DNA from: AC-56 sp963702195
GTDB lineage: Bacteria; Actinomycetota; Thermoleophilia; Solirubrobacterales; 70-9
NCBI GenBank assembly: GCA_963702195.1
Contig: OY969725.1
Span: 1,054,001-1,118,000, forward strand
Direction of reading: 5' to 3'
DNA length: 64,000 bases
This document shows, in pieces, positions 15,276 to 23,159 of this stretch. A model generated the notes under the pieces. That model had not been told where the DNA came from and ran no database searches. It was given only the letters and a program-made list of their open reading frames with translations. The position numbers and the translations under genes are program-made. Position 1 is the stretch's first letter. Each line of letters begins with the position of its first letter.

Positions 15276-17552
15276 TCAGCGAAGCGAGCGCTCTGAGTTG
15301 GTGTACGGCGCGTAGTTGCGGCACGGCTCGCCGCGCAGCCCCGGGCAGGGCGGGAGCCCGGTCGGGGCCGACACGCGGGAGACGACCGGAAGCAGAAGCT
15401 TCGACGGCATCCTCTTCGAGTGGGCGAGCATCACGTCGACCGGCTTTGACGGGTCGACCTGATCGAACGCCCAGACCGGCTGGTCGCCGCCGGGCGCCTG
15501 GATCGTCACCCGGATCCTCGAGCCCGCTCGGTACATGTGGCCCTCGTAGTAGAGGGGAACGGTCACCTTGGCCCACTTGCCGCTGGGAAGTGGCTTGGCG
15601 TCGGACTTGCGGAGGCTCGGCACCGGCTCGAGCTTGGTGCTCTTCTTCCGGGCGAGCTTGCGCTCGCTTGCCCGCAGCCAGCCGCTCTGCACGAAGGTCT
15701 CCTTGCCGTCCGGGCGCACCTCCGACACCGTCACCTGCAGATCGACGCTCGGGGCGGCCGCCTGGATCCACGCCTTCAGGGCGCCCGCGCCGACCACCCC
15801 GGTGTCCTTGCTCAGCGGCTTGCTGAGGTACGACAGCGCGTGTCCGGCGGGGCTCTGCGCCCAGTGGTACTCGGGCGTGGCGGTCCACAGGCCGCCCGGG
15901 CCGGAGCCGGTGTCGCCGGTGAAGTCGGTCGGCGGCCTGGCGGCCGGGTCCCAGTTGAAGACCTCGGCGCCGCGCTTCGTGTCCCTGTCGTGGCCGAGCG
16001 CACCGTTGTTCCCCAGGTACCAGGAGCGAGCGTGGGTGCCCGGCGGCGGGAAACGCTTGAACGAGTGCCGGAAGCCCTCGACTGGCGCGCCGGGCTGGTC
16101 GCCGCCCGCTCCGTTGTCGAAGAGGACGCGCACGGACGGGGACTTCTCGAAGGCGGCCAGCGCCGATGCGTAGTCCGGCTTCTGCTGGATCGGGTCGTTC
16201 GGCAGGTGGACGCCATCGACGCCCATCACGGTTTTGTAGATGCTGGGCGCGATGGACTTCTGGCCCGAGCTGAGCTCGGGTTTCTGCTGCGCCACGAAGA
16301 GCTCCAAGAAGTCGTACCAGCGGTTGAACGTCCTCGGGTCCAGCGAGTCGACGTGGACGCCGTTCGTGAAGGTGAACCACTTCCGGTCGGTGCCGGTGAA
16401 GTGCGACGGGAGGGATGGGCAGTGGCCGCCCGTCTGCTCGTCCTCCCACTGGCAGGCGAGGAACACGGGCATGTGGATCTTGTGGACGAAGGTGATCGGC
16501 GACAGCGGGTCCGCCACCTTGGCCCGGTAGTAGTTGTTGCGCTCGACCTTCTTGATCAGGTTGACCGCCTCCGGGTGGAGGTCCTGGTTCGCCTCGCAGA
16601 CCTTGTCGCCGTCCTGGATCTGCTGGTACGCCCACGGCTGGCCGCCGGTGGGCGAGGCGGGCTCGGCGTCGTGCACGCGGTCCTCGGCCCACTGGAGCGC
16701 GAAGCCGGAGTTGAGGATGCCGCCCGGATAGAGCGTCGTCTGCGTGTTGTCGATCACCGAGAGCGGCGCGATCGCGGACAGATGCGGCGGATTGGTCTGG
16801 CCGACGAAGAGCTGGCTGATGCCGCCATAGGAGACGCCCATCATCCCGACCTGGCCGTTGAGCACCCAGGGTTGGCGGGCGACGGTCTCGACGACGTCGT
16901 AGCCGTCCAGCGACTGGAGGCGCTCGAAGTAATCGAACGCCCCGCCCGAGCATCCGGTTCCACGCATGTTCACGTCGACGACCGCGAAGCCGAGGATCGC
17001 GGCGACCGGCTGAATCGAGCTCTGCGGCCCGGCCGGATTCGCGTAGCCGTAGCCGGAGTACTCGACGAGGGTGGGGTAGGGGCCCTTGTCGGCGGGGCCG
17101 GGGAGGTGGACGTCGATCGCGAGCTTGGTGCCGTCGCGAGTCTTCAGGTAGCCGTAGCCGCCGGCGGGCAGGGTCTGGTCGTAGAGCTTCGTGTTCGGGG
17201 GAGCCGGCCGGTCCGTGAGCACCCGGAACTTCGGCGATTCACCGCCGCCCGACTCGCGGACCCGGTAGCCACCGCCGGGCTCGACCCGCCGGAAGACGAT
17301 CCCGCCCAGCGATCCCGCCTTCTTCTTCTGGACGACCTTGCCGGCGCGGTCGACCAGCTTCAGCTTCTGAGAAGGCTTCGCGCCGGTGAGCTCGACCTGC
17401 TCGGCGCTGCCGCGGACGGTGAAGTCGACCTGGGGGAGGCCTCGCTGGGAGGCGCCGGCGAGGGCGGCTGAGGCGAGCATGACAGCGACCGCCACTCCGA
17501 TAACGGCTGCGGCGACCGCGATCCGCCCGTGTGCCCCTTCCGTGGGTCCCAC
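15276..17552 (-). CDS. Secreted CocE/NonD family hydrolase (large paralogue)
   Basis: 758 aa. Signal sequence IAVAAAVIGVAVAVMLASAALAG (about residues 11-33), then an extra 100-residue beta domain (VDFTVRGSAEQVELTG ... KVVQKKKAGSLGG). The catalytic domain has TRDGTKLAIDVHLPGP, VNMRGTGCSGGAFDYF and the elbow GVSYGGISQ, with NGVH as the likely His region. A C-terminal jelly roll has RPDGKETFVQSGWLRAS and AGSRIRVTIQAP. GTG 17552 is chosen as the only start that gives a short charged n-region before the signal helix; frames further upstream are spurious. Divergent from a TetR gene, the likely regulator. Same fold and order as 13013-14860 plus the N-terminal domain. Confidence 0.9.
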   Translation of the reverse strand: MGPTEGAHGRIAVAAAVIGVAVAVMLASAALAGASQRGLPQVDFTVRGSAEQVELTGAKPSQKLKLVDRAGKVVQKKKAGSLGGIVFRRVEPGGGYRVRESGGGESPKFRVLTDRPAPPNTKLYDQTLPAGGYGYLKTRDGTKLAIDVHLPGPADKGPYPTLVEYSGYGYANPAGPQSSIQPVAAILGFAVVDVNMRGTGCSGGAFDYFERLQSLDGYDVVETVARQPWVLNGQVGMMGVSYGGISQLFVGQTNPPHLSAIAPLSVIDNTQTTLYPGGILNSGFALQWAEDRVHDAEPASPTGGQPWAYQQIQDGDKVCEANQDLHPEAVNLIKKVERNNYYRAKVADPLSPITFVHKIHMPVFLACQWEDEQTGGHCPSLPSHFTGTDRKWFTFTNGVHVDSLDPRTFNRWYDFLELFVAQQKPELSSGQKSIAPSIYKTVMGVDGVHLPNDPIQQKPDYASALAAFEKSPSVRVLFDNGAGGDQPGAPVEGFRHSFKRFPPPGTHARSWYLGNNGALGHDRDTKRGAEVFNWDPAARPPTDFTGDTGSGPGGLWTATPEYHWAQSPAGHALSYLSKPLSKDTGVVGAGALKAWIQAAAPSVDLQVTVSEVRPDGKETFVQSGWLRASERKLARKKSTKLEPVPSLRKSDAKPLPSGKWAKVTVPLYYEGHMYRAGSRIRVTIQAPGGDQPVWAFDQVDPSKPVDVMLAHSKRMPSKLLLPVVSRVSAPTGLPPCPGLRGEPCRNYAPYTNSERSLR

Positions 17553-17587
17553 GGGTGGGACTCTATCGACCCTGGCTGGCAGGCCAA

Positions 17588-17627
17588 GGCCAATTCGGCC
17601 ATCGAAGTCACAAGCCGCGTGTAAGTT
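17588..17627. promoter_or_regulatory. Divergent control region: 13-bp palindrome and a -10 box
   Basis: The palindrome GGCCAATTCGGCC (17588-17600) lies in the 84-bp gap between the large CocE-type gene (minus) and tetR (plus). TAAGTT at 17622-17627 is a candidate -10 box 9 nt before tetR ATG 17637, implying a leaderless or nearly leaderless mRNA. TetR autoregulation at the palindrome is inference. Confidence 0.42.
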
Positions 17628-17636
17628 CCACCCGGA

Positions 17637-18233
17637 ATGGCCGCAGAGACCGAATCCGCACGGCGACCGGGCCGCCCGGCGGCGGCGACGCGCGAGCAGG
17701 TGCTGGACGCCGCGCTTCACCGCTACCTGCGCGGCCGCAGGGTCGACATCCAGGCGATCGCCGCGGAGCTCGGCCTCGGCCGCGCCACGGTGCACCGCTG
17801 GTTCGGCACCCGCGAGGCGCTGATCGGAGAGGTCATCGTGCTCGCCTCGGCACCGGTCCTCGCCGACGCGCGGGCGAAGGCCGGCGGGCGCGGTGGGCCG
17901 GCGCTGCTCGAGACGTTCGACCGGTTCAACCGCAGCCTCGCCGACGCTCCCGCGCTGCGGCAGTTCGTCGAGTCGGAGCGTGAGGCGGCGCTCCGGATCA
18001 TCACCTCGCGCAGCGGGATCGTCCAGCCGCGCATGGTGGCGATGATCACGGACCTCATCACCGACGAGGCCCGATCCGGCGCCTACGAGCCGCCCGTTGA
18101 GCCCGCGGTCCTCGGCTACGCGATCGTTCGCCTGGCCGAGGCGTTCCTGTTCAACGACGCGGCCCTGGGGTCAAAGGGCGACCTCGACCGGCTCAGGGAG
18201 GTCGAAGCCGCGCTCCTACACGTGGCGATCTGA
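17637..18233 (+). CDS. TetR-family transcriptional regulator (QsdR-like C-domain)
   Basis: 198 aa. N-terminal HTH: RPAAATREQVLDAALHRYL, then DIQAIAAELGLGRATVHRWF, where the motif GRATVHRWFGTREAL is typical of the QsdR subgroup. The C-terminal ligand domain (LETFDRFNRSLADAPALRQF ... LITDEARSGAYEPPVEPAVL) also fits that subgroup. Such repressors respond to small hydrophobic molecules and usually control the divergent gene, here the secreted hydrolase. MaoC follows 37 bp downstream but has its own -10 box. Confidence 0.85.
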   Translation: MAAETESARRPGRPAAATREQVLDAALHRYLRGRRVDIQAIAAELGLGRATVHRWFGTREALIGEVIVLASAPVLADARAKAGGRGGPALLETFDRFNRSLADAPALRQFVESEREAALRIITSRSGIVQPRMVAMITDLITDEARSGAYEPPVEPAVLGYAIVRLAEAFLFNDAALGSKGDLDRLREVEAALLHVAI

Positions 18234-18257
18234 GCCCCGCGCTTTGGATTGACCGCA

Positions 18258-18263
18258 TAGGCT
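18258..18263 (+). promoter_or_regulatory. -10 box for leaderless maoC mRNA
   Basis: TAGGCT ends 7 nt before ATG 18271. The extended string TAGGCTCCCGC recurs identically in front of tgt (31517-31527). No good -35 is visible. Confidence 0.45.
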
Positions 18264-18270
18264 CCCGCCG

Positions 18271-18738
18271 ATGGAACCGGTGCAGGTGGACGGAATCGAG
18301 CAGCTCCGTGAGCTGATCGGTCGCGAGCTCGGCCCGACCGAGTGGATCGAGATCACGCAGGAGGACATCGACAAGTTCGCCGACGTCACCAGGGACCACC
18401 AGTGGATTCACGTGGACACCGAACGGGCGGCGAAGGAGAGCCCCTACGGCACGACCGTCGCGCACGGCGACCTGACCCTCTCGCTGATCGAGCACCTTCG
18501 TCCGCAGCTGATCCGGAACAGCGGCGTGAAGATGGGCATCAACTACGGCTTCGACAAGGTGCGCTTCCCGGCCGCGGTCCCGGCCGGCTCACGCGTGCGG
18601 GCGCGAGCCGAGGTCGTCTCGGTGGAGGAGCTCGGCGACGGCTGGTGGCACGTCGTGACCAAGTTCACCGTCGAGGGCGAGGGCCAGGACAAGCCCGTAT
18701 GCGTGGCCGAGAGCGTCGGCCGCGCCCTGATCGGCTAG
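18271..18738 (+). CDS. MaoC-family (R)-specific enoyl-CoA hydratase
   Basis: 155 aa, a single hot-dog-fold MaoC domain. The hydratase-2 catalytic motif is present: FADVTRDHQWIHVD (Asp and His about 43-48), followed by GTTVAHGDLTLSLIEHL. It resembles the mycobacterial Rv0130 (HtdZ) type, which hydrates enoyl-CoA to the (R)-3-hydroxyacyl product. An enoyl-CoA hydratase/isomerase lies 1.2 kb away on the other strand, so fatty acyl-CoA turnover is a plausible setting. Confidence 0.9.
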   Translation: MEPVQVDGIEQLRELIGRELGPTEWIEITQEDIDKFADVTRDHQWIHVDTERAAKESPYGTTVAHGDLTLSLIEHLRPQLIRNSGVKMGINYGFDKVRFPAAVPAGSRVRARAEVVSVEELGDGWWHVVTKFTVEGEGQDKPVCVAESVGRALIG

Positions 18739-18796
18739 CATCCCACCGGGCACGCGCGCCCTGACCTCCAAGTGGCACCGGGCCTCGCTTCCGGCG

Positions 18797-18843
18797 GCGA
18801 GCGGCAGATAATCAACCGTATAGGTGGATTTGCTGCCGCTCGC
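18797..18843. terminator. Strong hairpin between convergent genes
   Basis: A perfect 11-bp stem, GCGAGCGGCAG (18797-18807) with CTGCCGCTCGC (18833-18843), and a 25-nt A/T-richer loop. It stands between maoC (plus) and the cupredoxin gene (minus), so it can terminate both. There is no U-tract, as is usual in high-GC actinobacteria. The rest of the 177-bp gap is featureless. Confidence 0.6.
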
Positions 18844-18915
18844 GGACCGAACCAGGTGCCCTCCTCGAGGCCGCTGGCGCCTTGGACCGCGCCGAGCTCG
18901 ATGCCCGGTGCCGCG

Positions 18916-19362
18916 CTAGTGAACGGTGAGCGTGCCCTTCATGCCCGCTGCCTCGTGGGAGTCCACGCTGCAGTAGAAGGTGTAGCTCCCGGACTTCAGG
19001 TTGCTCAGGTCGAGCGTCGTCTTGCCCCCGGTGACGGTCTGCGAGCAGCCGAGCTTCTTGCCGTTCGGGTCCTGGACGCACACGTCGTGCTGGAGCGCCT
19101 GATTCGGGTTGTCGAAGTCGATCGTCACGTTGCCGGCCTTCGCCGAGAGGGTGGTCGTGTCGTAGGCGATCTGGCTCGGGTCGGCGGCGAGGCTCACGTT
19201 CGAGCTCGCGCCGCCACCGCTGCTGCCTCCGCCGCCGCCGCCGCCGTTGGCCCCTGTCGTGGTCGCCGTCGTGGCTGGGGAGCTGCTGCTGCCTCCGCCG
19301 CAGGCGACCAGGGCGAGTGACGCCAAGGCGGCAAGGCCAAAGGTCAGCGCGAGCTTCTTCAT
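18916..19362 (-). CDS. Cupredoxin (plastocyanin-like) lipoprotein
   Basis: 148 aa. The lipoprotein signal ends LALVAC (lipobox), followed by a low-complexity Ser/Thr/Gly linker with a run of seven Gly. The blue-copper domain starts near SLAADPSQIAYDTTTLSAKAG and carries the type 1 copper ligands: His in LQHDV and C-x4-H-x4-M in YCSVDSHEAAGMKG. It would carry electrons or copper on the outer membrane face. ATG 19362 is preferred: the in-frame ATG 12 nt earlier overlaps the GGAGGG ribosome-binding site itself. Confidence 0.92.
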   Translation of the reverse strand: MKKLALTFGLAALASLALVACGGGSSSSPATTATTTGANGGGGGGGSSGGGASSNVSLAADPSQIAYDTTTLSAKAGNVTIDFDNPNQALQHDVCVQDPNGKKLGCSQTVTGGKTTLDLSNLKSGSYTFYCSVDSHEAAGMKGTLTVH

Positions 19363-19466
19363 CGATCCCTCCAATGCTTGGCTGGCAGGCGTGCGTGAGT
19401 GTATACCTGGGTTTCTCAGGCCAGGTTCAACGCGCGCGGGCTCCCGACAGCGCCTCTCGCTCCCGC

Positions 19467-20291
19467 TCAGCGGCCCTCGAACTCGGCCTGGCGGCCGTCC
19501 AGGAACGCGGTGACACCTTCGCGGAGGTCCTCGGTGGCCATGCTGTCCGCGATCCCGTGACGCTCGAGCTGGAGGTGCTCCGTGAGTCTGTTGTCGAGGC
19601 TCTGGCCGACCAGCAGCTTGGACATGCGCACGTAGTGGGGGGCCTTCGCCGCGAGTGTGGTGGCGCGCTCGCGTGCGACCTCGAGCAGCTCGGAGGCGGG
19701 CACGACCTCCGACACGATCCCATCGTCACGAGCCTGCTCCGCGCTGAGGATGGGGTCCTCGAGGAGCAGCTGCAGCGCCCTCGCCGGGCCGACGACGCGC
19801 GGCAGGAAGTAGGTCATGCCGCCGTCGGGGGAGGCGCCGATCCGGCCGTACGCGCAGACGAACGCCGCGTCGGAGGACGCGATCCTGATGTCGCACATCA
19901 GGGCGAGCGAGAACCCGGCGCCGGCGGCGACGCCGTTGATCGCGCCGATGACCGGATAGGGAATGCGGCGGAAGTCGACGATCGCCTGATGGAGCACCTC
20001 CGCGCCGCGGCGGACGTCGGCGGACAGGTACTCGCCGGACTCCTCGAGCCCGCGCTTGAACCAGGTGACGTCGCCGCCGGCCGAAAAGGCCCGGCCCTCA
20101 CCGGTCACGATCAGGGCGCGCAGACGGGCCCGGTCGGCCAGCCATCCGGCGGCGGTGACCAGCTCCCCGATCAGCTCCGGGCTCATCGCGTTGAGGACCT
20201 TGGGACGGTTGAGCGTGAGCGTTCCGATCTCGCCGTCGATGTCGATGCTCAGGGTGTTCAGCTCGGGTGGTGCGGGTGAGTCAGCGTTCAT
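19467..20291 (-). CDS. Enoyl-CoA hydratase/isomerase family protein
   Basis: 274 aa crotonase fold. LTLNRPKVLNAMSPELIGEL and ALIVTGEGRAFSAGGDV give the first oxyanion-hole segment; GAINGVAAGAGFSLALMCD gives the second; then FVCAYGRIGASPDGGMTYFL. The position of the first hydratase Glu is taken by Gly/Ala (INGVAAGAG) while the acidic residue in IGASPDGG is an Asp, which is more usual for isomerase or other crotonase activities than for a strict hydratase. Product therefore uncertain. Divergent from uvrC. Confidence 0.87.
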   Translation of the reverse strand: MNADSPAPPELNTLSIDIDGEIGTLTLNRPKVLNAMSPELIGELVTAAGWLADRARLRALIVTGEGRAFSAGGDVTWFKRGLEESGEYLSADVRRGAEVLHQAIVDFRRIPYPVIGAINGVAAGAGFSLALMCDIRIASSDAAFVCAYGRIGASPDGGMTYFLPRVVGPARALQLLLEDPILSAEQARDDGIVSEVVPASELLEVARERATTLAAKAPHYVRMSKLLVGQSLDNRLTEHLQLERHGIADSMATEDLREGVTAFLDGRQAEFEGR

Positions 20292-20355
20292 CGATTCCCC
20301 TTGTTAAGAGTGGTGAATTTGGCCGCCGGGCCAGCAGCCTAACCTTGATGTTGGG

Positions 20356-22224
20356 ATGGCCGCCAAGCCGCAGAACCTGGAGGAGCAGCGAAAGGGGTTG
20401 CCCGACTCGCCCGGCGTCTACACGTTCAAGGACGCCGACGGCGGCGTGCTCTACGTCGGCAAGGCGACGTCAATTCGCAAACGCGTCGCCTCGCACTTCT
20501 CCGGCCCGCACCGCGGCGCGCTCGACTTCATCAGCCGCGTCGCTTCGATCGACTTCCTGGTCACCGAGACCGAGGCGGAGGCGCTCCTCGCCGAGCAGCA
20601 GTTCATCAAGCGCCACCGGCCGCGGTTCAACATCCGGTTGCGGGACGACAAGTCGTATCCGTACGTCGGGGTCAGCCTCGACGAGGAGTTCCCGCGCGTG
20701 TACTTCACCCGCGAGCGCCACCGATCGGGCCGGGTGTACTTCGGGCCGTTTTCGAGCGCCCGGCGCGTGCGCGAGACCCTCGACCTGCTTGGGAAGCTGT
20801 TCCAGTACCGCACGTGCGAAGGGCCGGAGCCGGGGCGGCGGTCGGGCGTCCCCTGCCTCGACTACTACATAAAGCGCTGCCAGGCACCCTGCGTCGGATA
20901 CATCGACCGCGAGGAGTACCGGCGCAACATCGAGGCGATCGTGGACTTCCTCTCGGGGCGGTACCGAGACGTCGAGCGCGACCTCGAGCGAAAGATGAAC
21001 GAGGCATCAGCCGACGAGGAGTTCGAGCGGGCGGCCACTTACCGCGACCGGCTGGAGGCGGTGAGGTCGCTGATGCAGCGGCGCAGCGTCGCCGGCGATT
21101 CGCTCGAGACGGCCGACCTGATCGCGGTCGCCGTCGAGGGGATGGGCGCGAACGCTCAGGTCTTCCAGGTCCGCGACGGCGTGCTCGCCGAGCGCCAGGG
21201 CTTCTACCTGGCGAACGAGGGCGAGCGGGGCGAGGCGGAGGTGGCCGAGGAGTTCATCGCGCAGTACTACTCCGCCGTTCCCGCGGTGCCCAGGCTGGTC
21301 GTCGTGGGCCCCGCGCTGGCCGACCGCGTCGGCCTGCTGGAGGAGGCGCTCTCAACCCGCCGCGGTGGCCCGGTCGAGGTCCGGGTCGCGGAGCGTGGGG
21401 ACAAGCGCAGGCTTCGCGAGCTGGCCGAGCGGAACGCCCGCTTGGCGCTCGCCCAGGACAAGCTTCGGAGCGAGAGGCGCCGCCAGCAGCGGGTGGACGC
21501 GCTCGCCGCGCTGCAGGACGCGCTCGAGCTGGAATCGCTGCCAGTGCGAGTCGAGGGCTTCGACATCTCCAACCTGGGCGCCGACCACACCGTGGCCTCG
21601 ATGGTCGTCTTCGAGGCCGGCGCGCCGAAGAAGTCCGACTACCGCCGCTTCAAGGTTCGCGGCGAGCGCACCGGCGGCCCCGACGACTTCGCCTCCGTCG
21701 AGGAGGTGCTCGGGCGTCGGGCGGCGCGCTTTCTCGAGCAGGCCGATCTCTCCCCGCACGACTCCGAGCGCGACGCGAGCTTCGCCGCGCTCCCCGACCT
21801 GATCGTCATCGACGGCGGCAAGGGGCAGCTCTCCGCCGGCATGCGGGCCCTCGCCCCGCTCGCCGAGCGGGGCGTGGCCGTGATCGGGCTTGCGAAGCGG
21901 ATCGAGGAGGTCTTCGTCCCGGGTCGTTCCGCCCCGCTCCCGATCGCCTCCGACTCGGAGGCCCTGCGACTGCTCCAGCGGGTGCGCGACGAGGCGCATC
22001 GTTTCGCGATCGAGTTCCACCGCCGGCGCCGGGATCAGGCGATGACGCGCTCGGTTCTCGACGATCTCCCCGGCGTGGGACCGGTCCGCAAGCGGGCCCT
22101 GCTGACGCACTTCGGCTCGCCCGAGCGGCTGGTCGGGGCGAGCCGCGAGGAGCTCGAGGCCGTCCCAGGCATCCCCGGGAAGCTCGCCCGCGACATCCAC
22201 CGCCAGCTCCACAAGATCGGATGA
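20356..22224 (+). CDS. uvrC: UvrABC system protein C (excinuclease subunit C)
   Basis: 622 aa, normal length. GIY-YIG nuclease at residues 15-95 (SPGVYTFKDADGGVLYVGKA) makes the 3' incision. A Cys pattern (YIKRCQAPCVGYI, about 171-183) follows, then the UVR/UvrB-binding helix pair (about 205-240, DEEFERAATYRDRLEAVRSL). The RNase H-like domain for the 5' incision has VEGFDISNLGADHTVASMVV near 397 and DLIVIDGGKGQL near 480. Tandem HhH motifs (LDDLPGVGPVRKRALLTHFG) end the protein. It acts in nucleotide excision repair with UvrA and UvrB. Its stop overlaps rapZ (ATGA). No Shine-Dalgarno; TAACCT at 20340-20345 may serve a leaderless mRNA. Confidence 0.97.
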   Translation: MAAKPQNLEEQRKGLPDSPGVYTFKDADGGVLYVGKATSIRKRVASHFSGPHRGALDFISRVASIDFLVTETEAEALLAEQQFIKRHRPRFNIRLRDDKSYPYVGVSLDEEFPRVYFTRERHRSGRVYFGPFSSARRVRETLDLLGKLFQYRTCEGPEPGRRSGVPCLDYYIKRCQAPCVGYIDREEYRRNIEAIVDFLSGRYRDVERDLERKMNEASADEEFERAATYRDRLEAVRSLMQRRSVAGDSLETADLIAVAVEGMGANAQVFQVRDGVLAERQGFYLANEGERGEAEVAEEFIAQYYSAVPAVPRLVVVGPALADRVGLLEEALSTRRGGPVEVRVAERGDKRRLRELAERNARLALAQDKLRSERRRQQRVDALAALQDALELESLPVRVEGFDISNLGADHTVASMVVFEAGAPKKSDYRRFKVRGERTGGPDDFASVEEVLGRRAARFLEQADLSPHDSERDASFAALPDLIVIDGGKGQLSAGMRALAPLAERGVAVIGLAKRIEEVFVPGRSAPLPIASDSEALRLLQRVRDEAHRFAIEFHRRRRDQAMTRSVLDDLPGVGPVRKRALLTHFGSPERLVGASREELEAVPGIPGKLARDIHRQLHKIG

Positions 22225-23138
22225 GCGCCCCGCCCGGAAACACCCAGTCCGACGGCGGCGACGGCAGACCGCACGTGGACCTGGTCGTGATCACCGGCTA
22301 CTCCGGCGCCGGGAAGTCGGAGGCGATCGCGGCGTTCGAGGACGGCGGCTTCTTCTGCATCGACAACCTCCCGCCGCGGATGATCGGGTCGCTCGGCGAG
22401 CTCTTCCGCCACGAGGGAAGCGGCGTGCGGCGGGCGGCGATCGTGTCGGACGTACGCGGCGGTGAGTACTTCGACGAGCTGGTCGAGGTGCTGGATGAGC
22501 TGAGAAAGGCGGGCCTCGAGCCGACGGTGCTCTTCCTCGAGGCCGACGAGGCGACGCTTATGGACCGGTTCAAGGAGACGCGTAGGCGCCATCCGCTCGC
22601 GCCGAACGGGCGCGTGCTCGAGGGCATCCGCGCCGAGCGCGAGGTGCTCGGCCCGCTTCGCGAGCACGCCGACGTGGTGATGGATACGAGTGACCTGACG
22701 GGCGCCATGCTCCGCCGCCGGGTCGTGACCGAGCTCCTGGGGCCCAAGGGCGCTTCGGGCCGGCTGGCGCTCACGGTGATCACGTTCGGGTTCAAGAACG
22801 GCCCTCCGCGCGAGGCAGATCTACTGCTCGACGTGCGGTTCCTCCCGAACCCCCACTACCGCGAGGACCTGCGCCCGCTCACGGGCAGGGACCAGCGGGT
22901 CGTCGACTACGTGGAGGCCGGCGACATCGCGGGGGAGTTCTACGAGCGGCTGTTCCCGCTGCTGGACTTCGTGCTGCCGGCCTACGTCACCGAGGGCAAG
23001 ACCCATCTCACGATCGCGATCGGCTGCACCGGCGGCAAGCACCGGTCCGTGACGGTCGCGGACCGGATCGCCGGGCACCTCGCGGGCCACGACGACGTTT
23101 CGCTGCGGGTCGTCCACCGCGACGTCGAGCTGGACTGA
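22221..23138 (+). CDS. rapZ: RapZ/YvcJ-family nucleotide-binding protein
   Basis: 305 aa. Walker A GYSGAGKSEAIAAFEDGG lies near residues 26-43, followed by FFCIDNLPP. The C-terminal domain has TVITFGFKNGPPREADLLLD, VRFLPNPHYREDLRPLTG and the signature IAIGCTGGKHRSVTVADRI, the RapZ phosphate/metabolite-binding half. In enterobacteria RapZ steers sRNA GlmZ decay; in actinobacteria its target is not settled, although it is normally encoded with yvcK and whiA. Here those two do not follow. ATG 22221 overlaps the uvrC stop (ATGA). Confidence 0.96.
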   Translation: MSAPPGNTQSDGGDGRPHVDLVVITGYSGAGKSEAIAAFEDGGFFCIDNLPPRMIGSLGELFRHEGSGVRRAAIVSDVRGGEYFDELVEVLDELRKAGLEPTVLFLEADEATLMDRFKETRRRHPLAPNGRVLEGIRAEREVLGPLREHADVVMDTSDLTGAMLRRRVVTELLGPKGASGRLALTVITFGFKNGPPREADLLLDVRFLPNPHYREDLRPLTGRDQRVVDYVEAGDIAGEFYERLFPLLDFVLPAYVTEGKTHLTIAIGCTGGKHRSVTVADRIAGHLAGHDDVSLRVVHRDVELD

Positions 23139-23159
23139 GGCGCCGGCCTCGACGGCCGC

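Noticed and set aside
15537..17471. Open frame of 644 codons on the plus strand opposite the large CocE-type gene
   Set aside because: Arg/Val/Gly-rich translation without any domain; it mirrors codon positions of a well-supported gene on the other strand, as happens in high-GC DNA.
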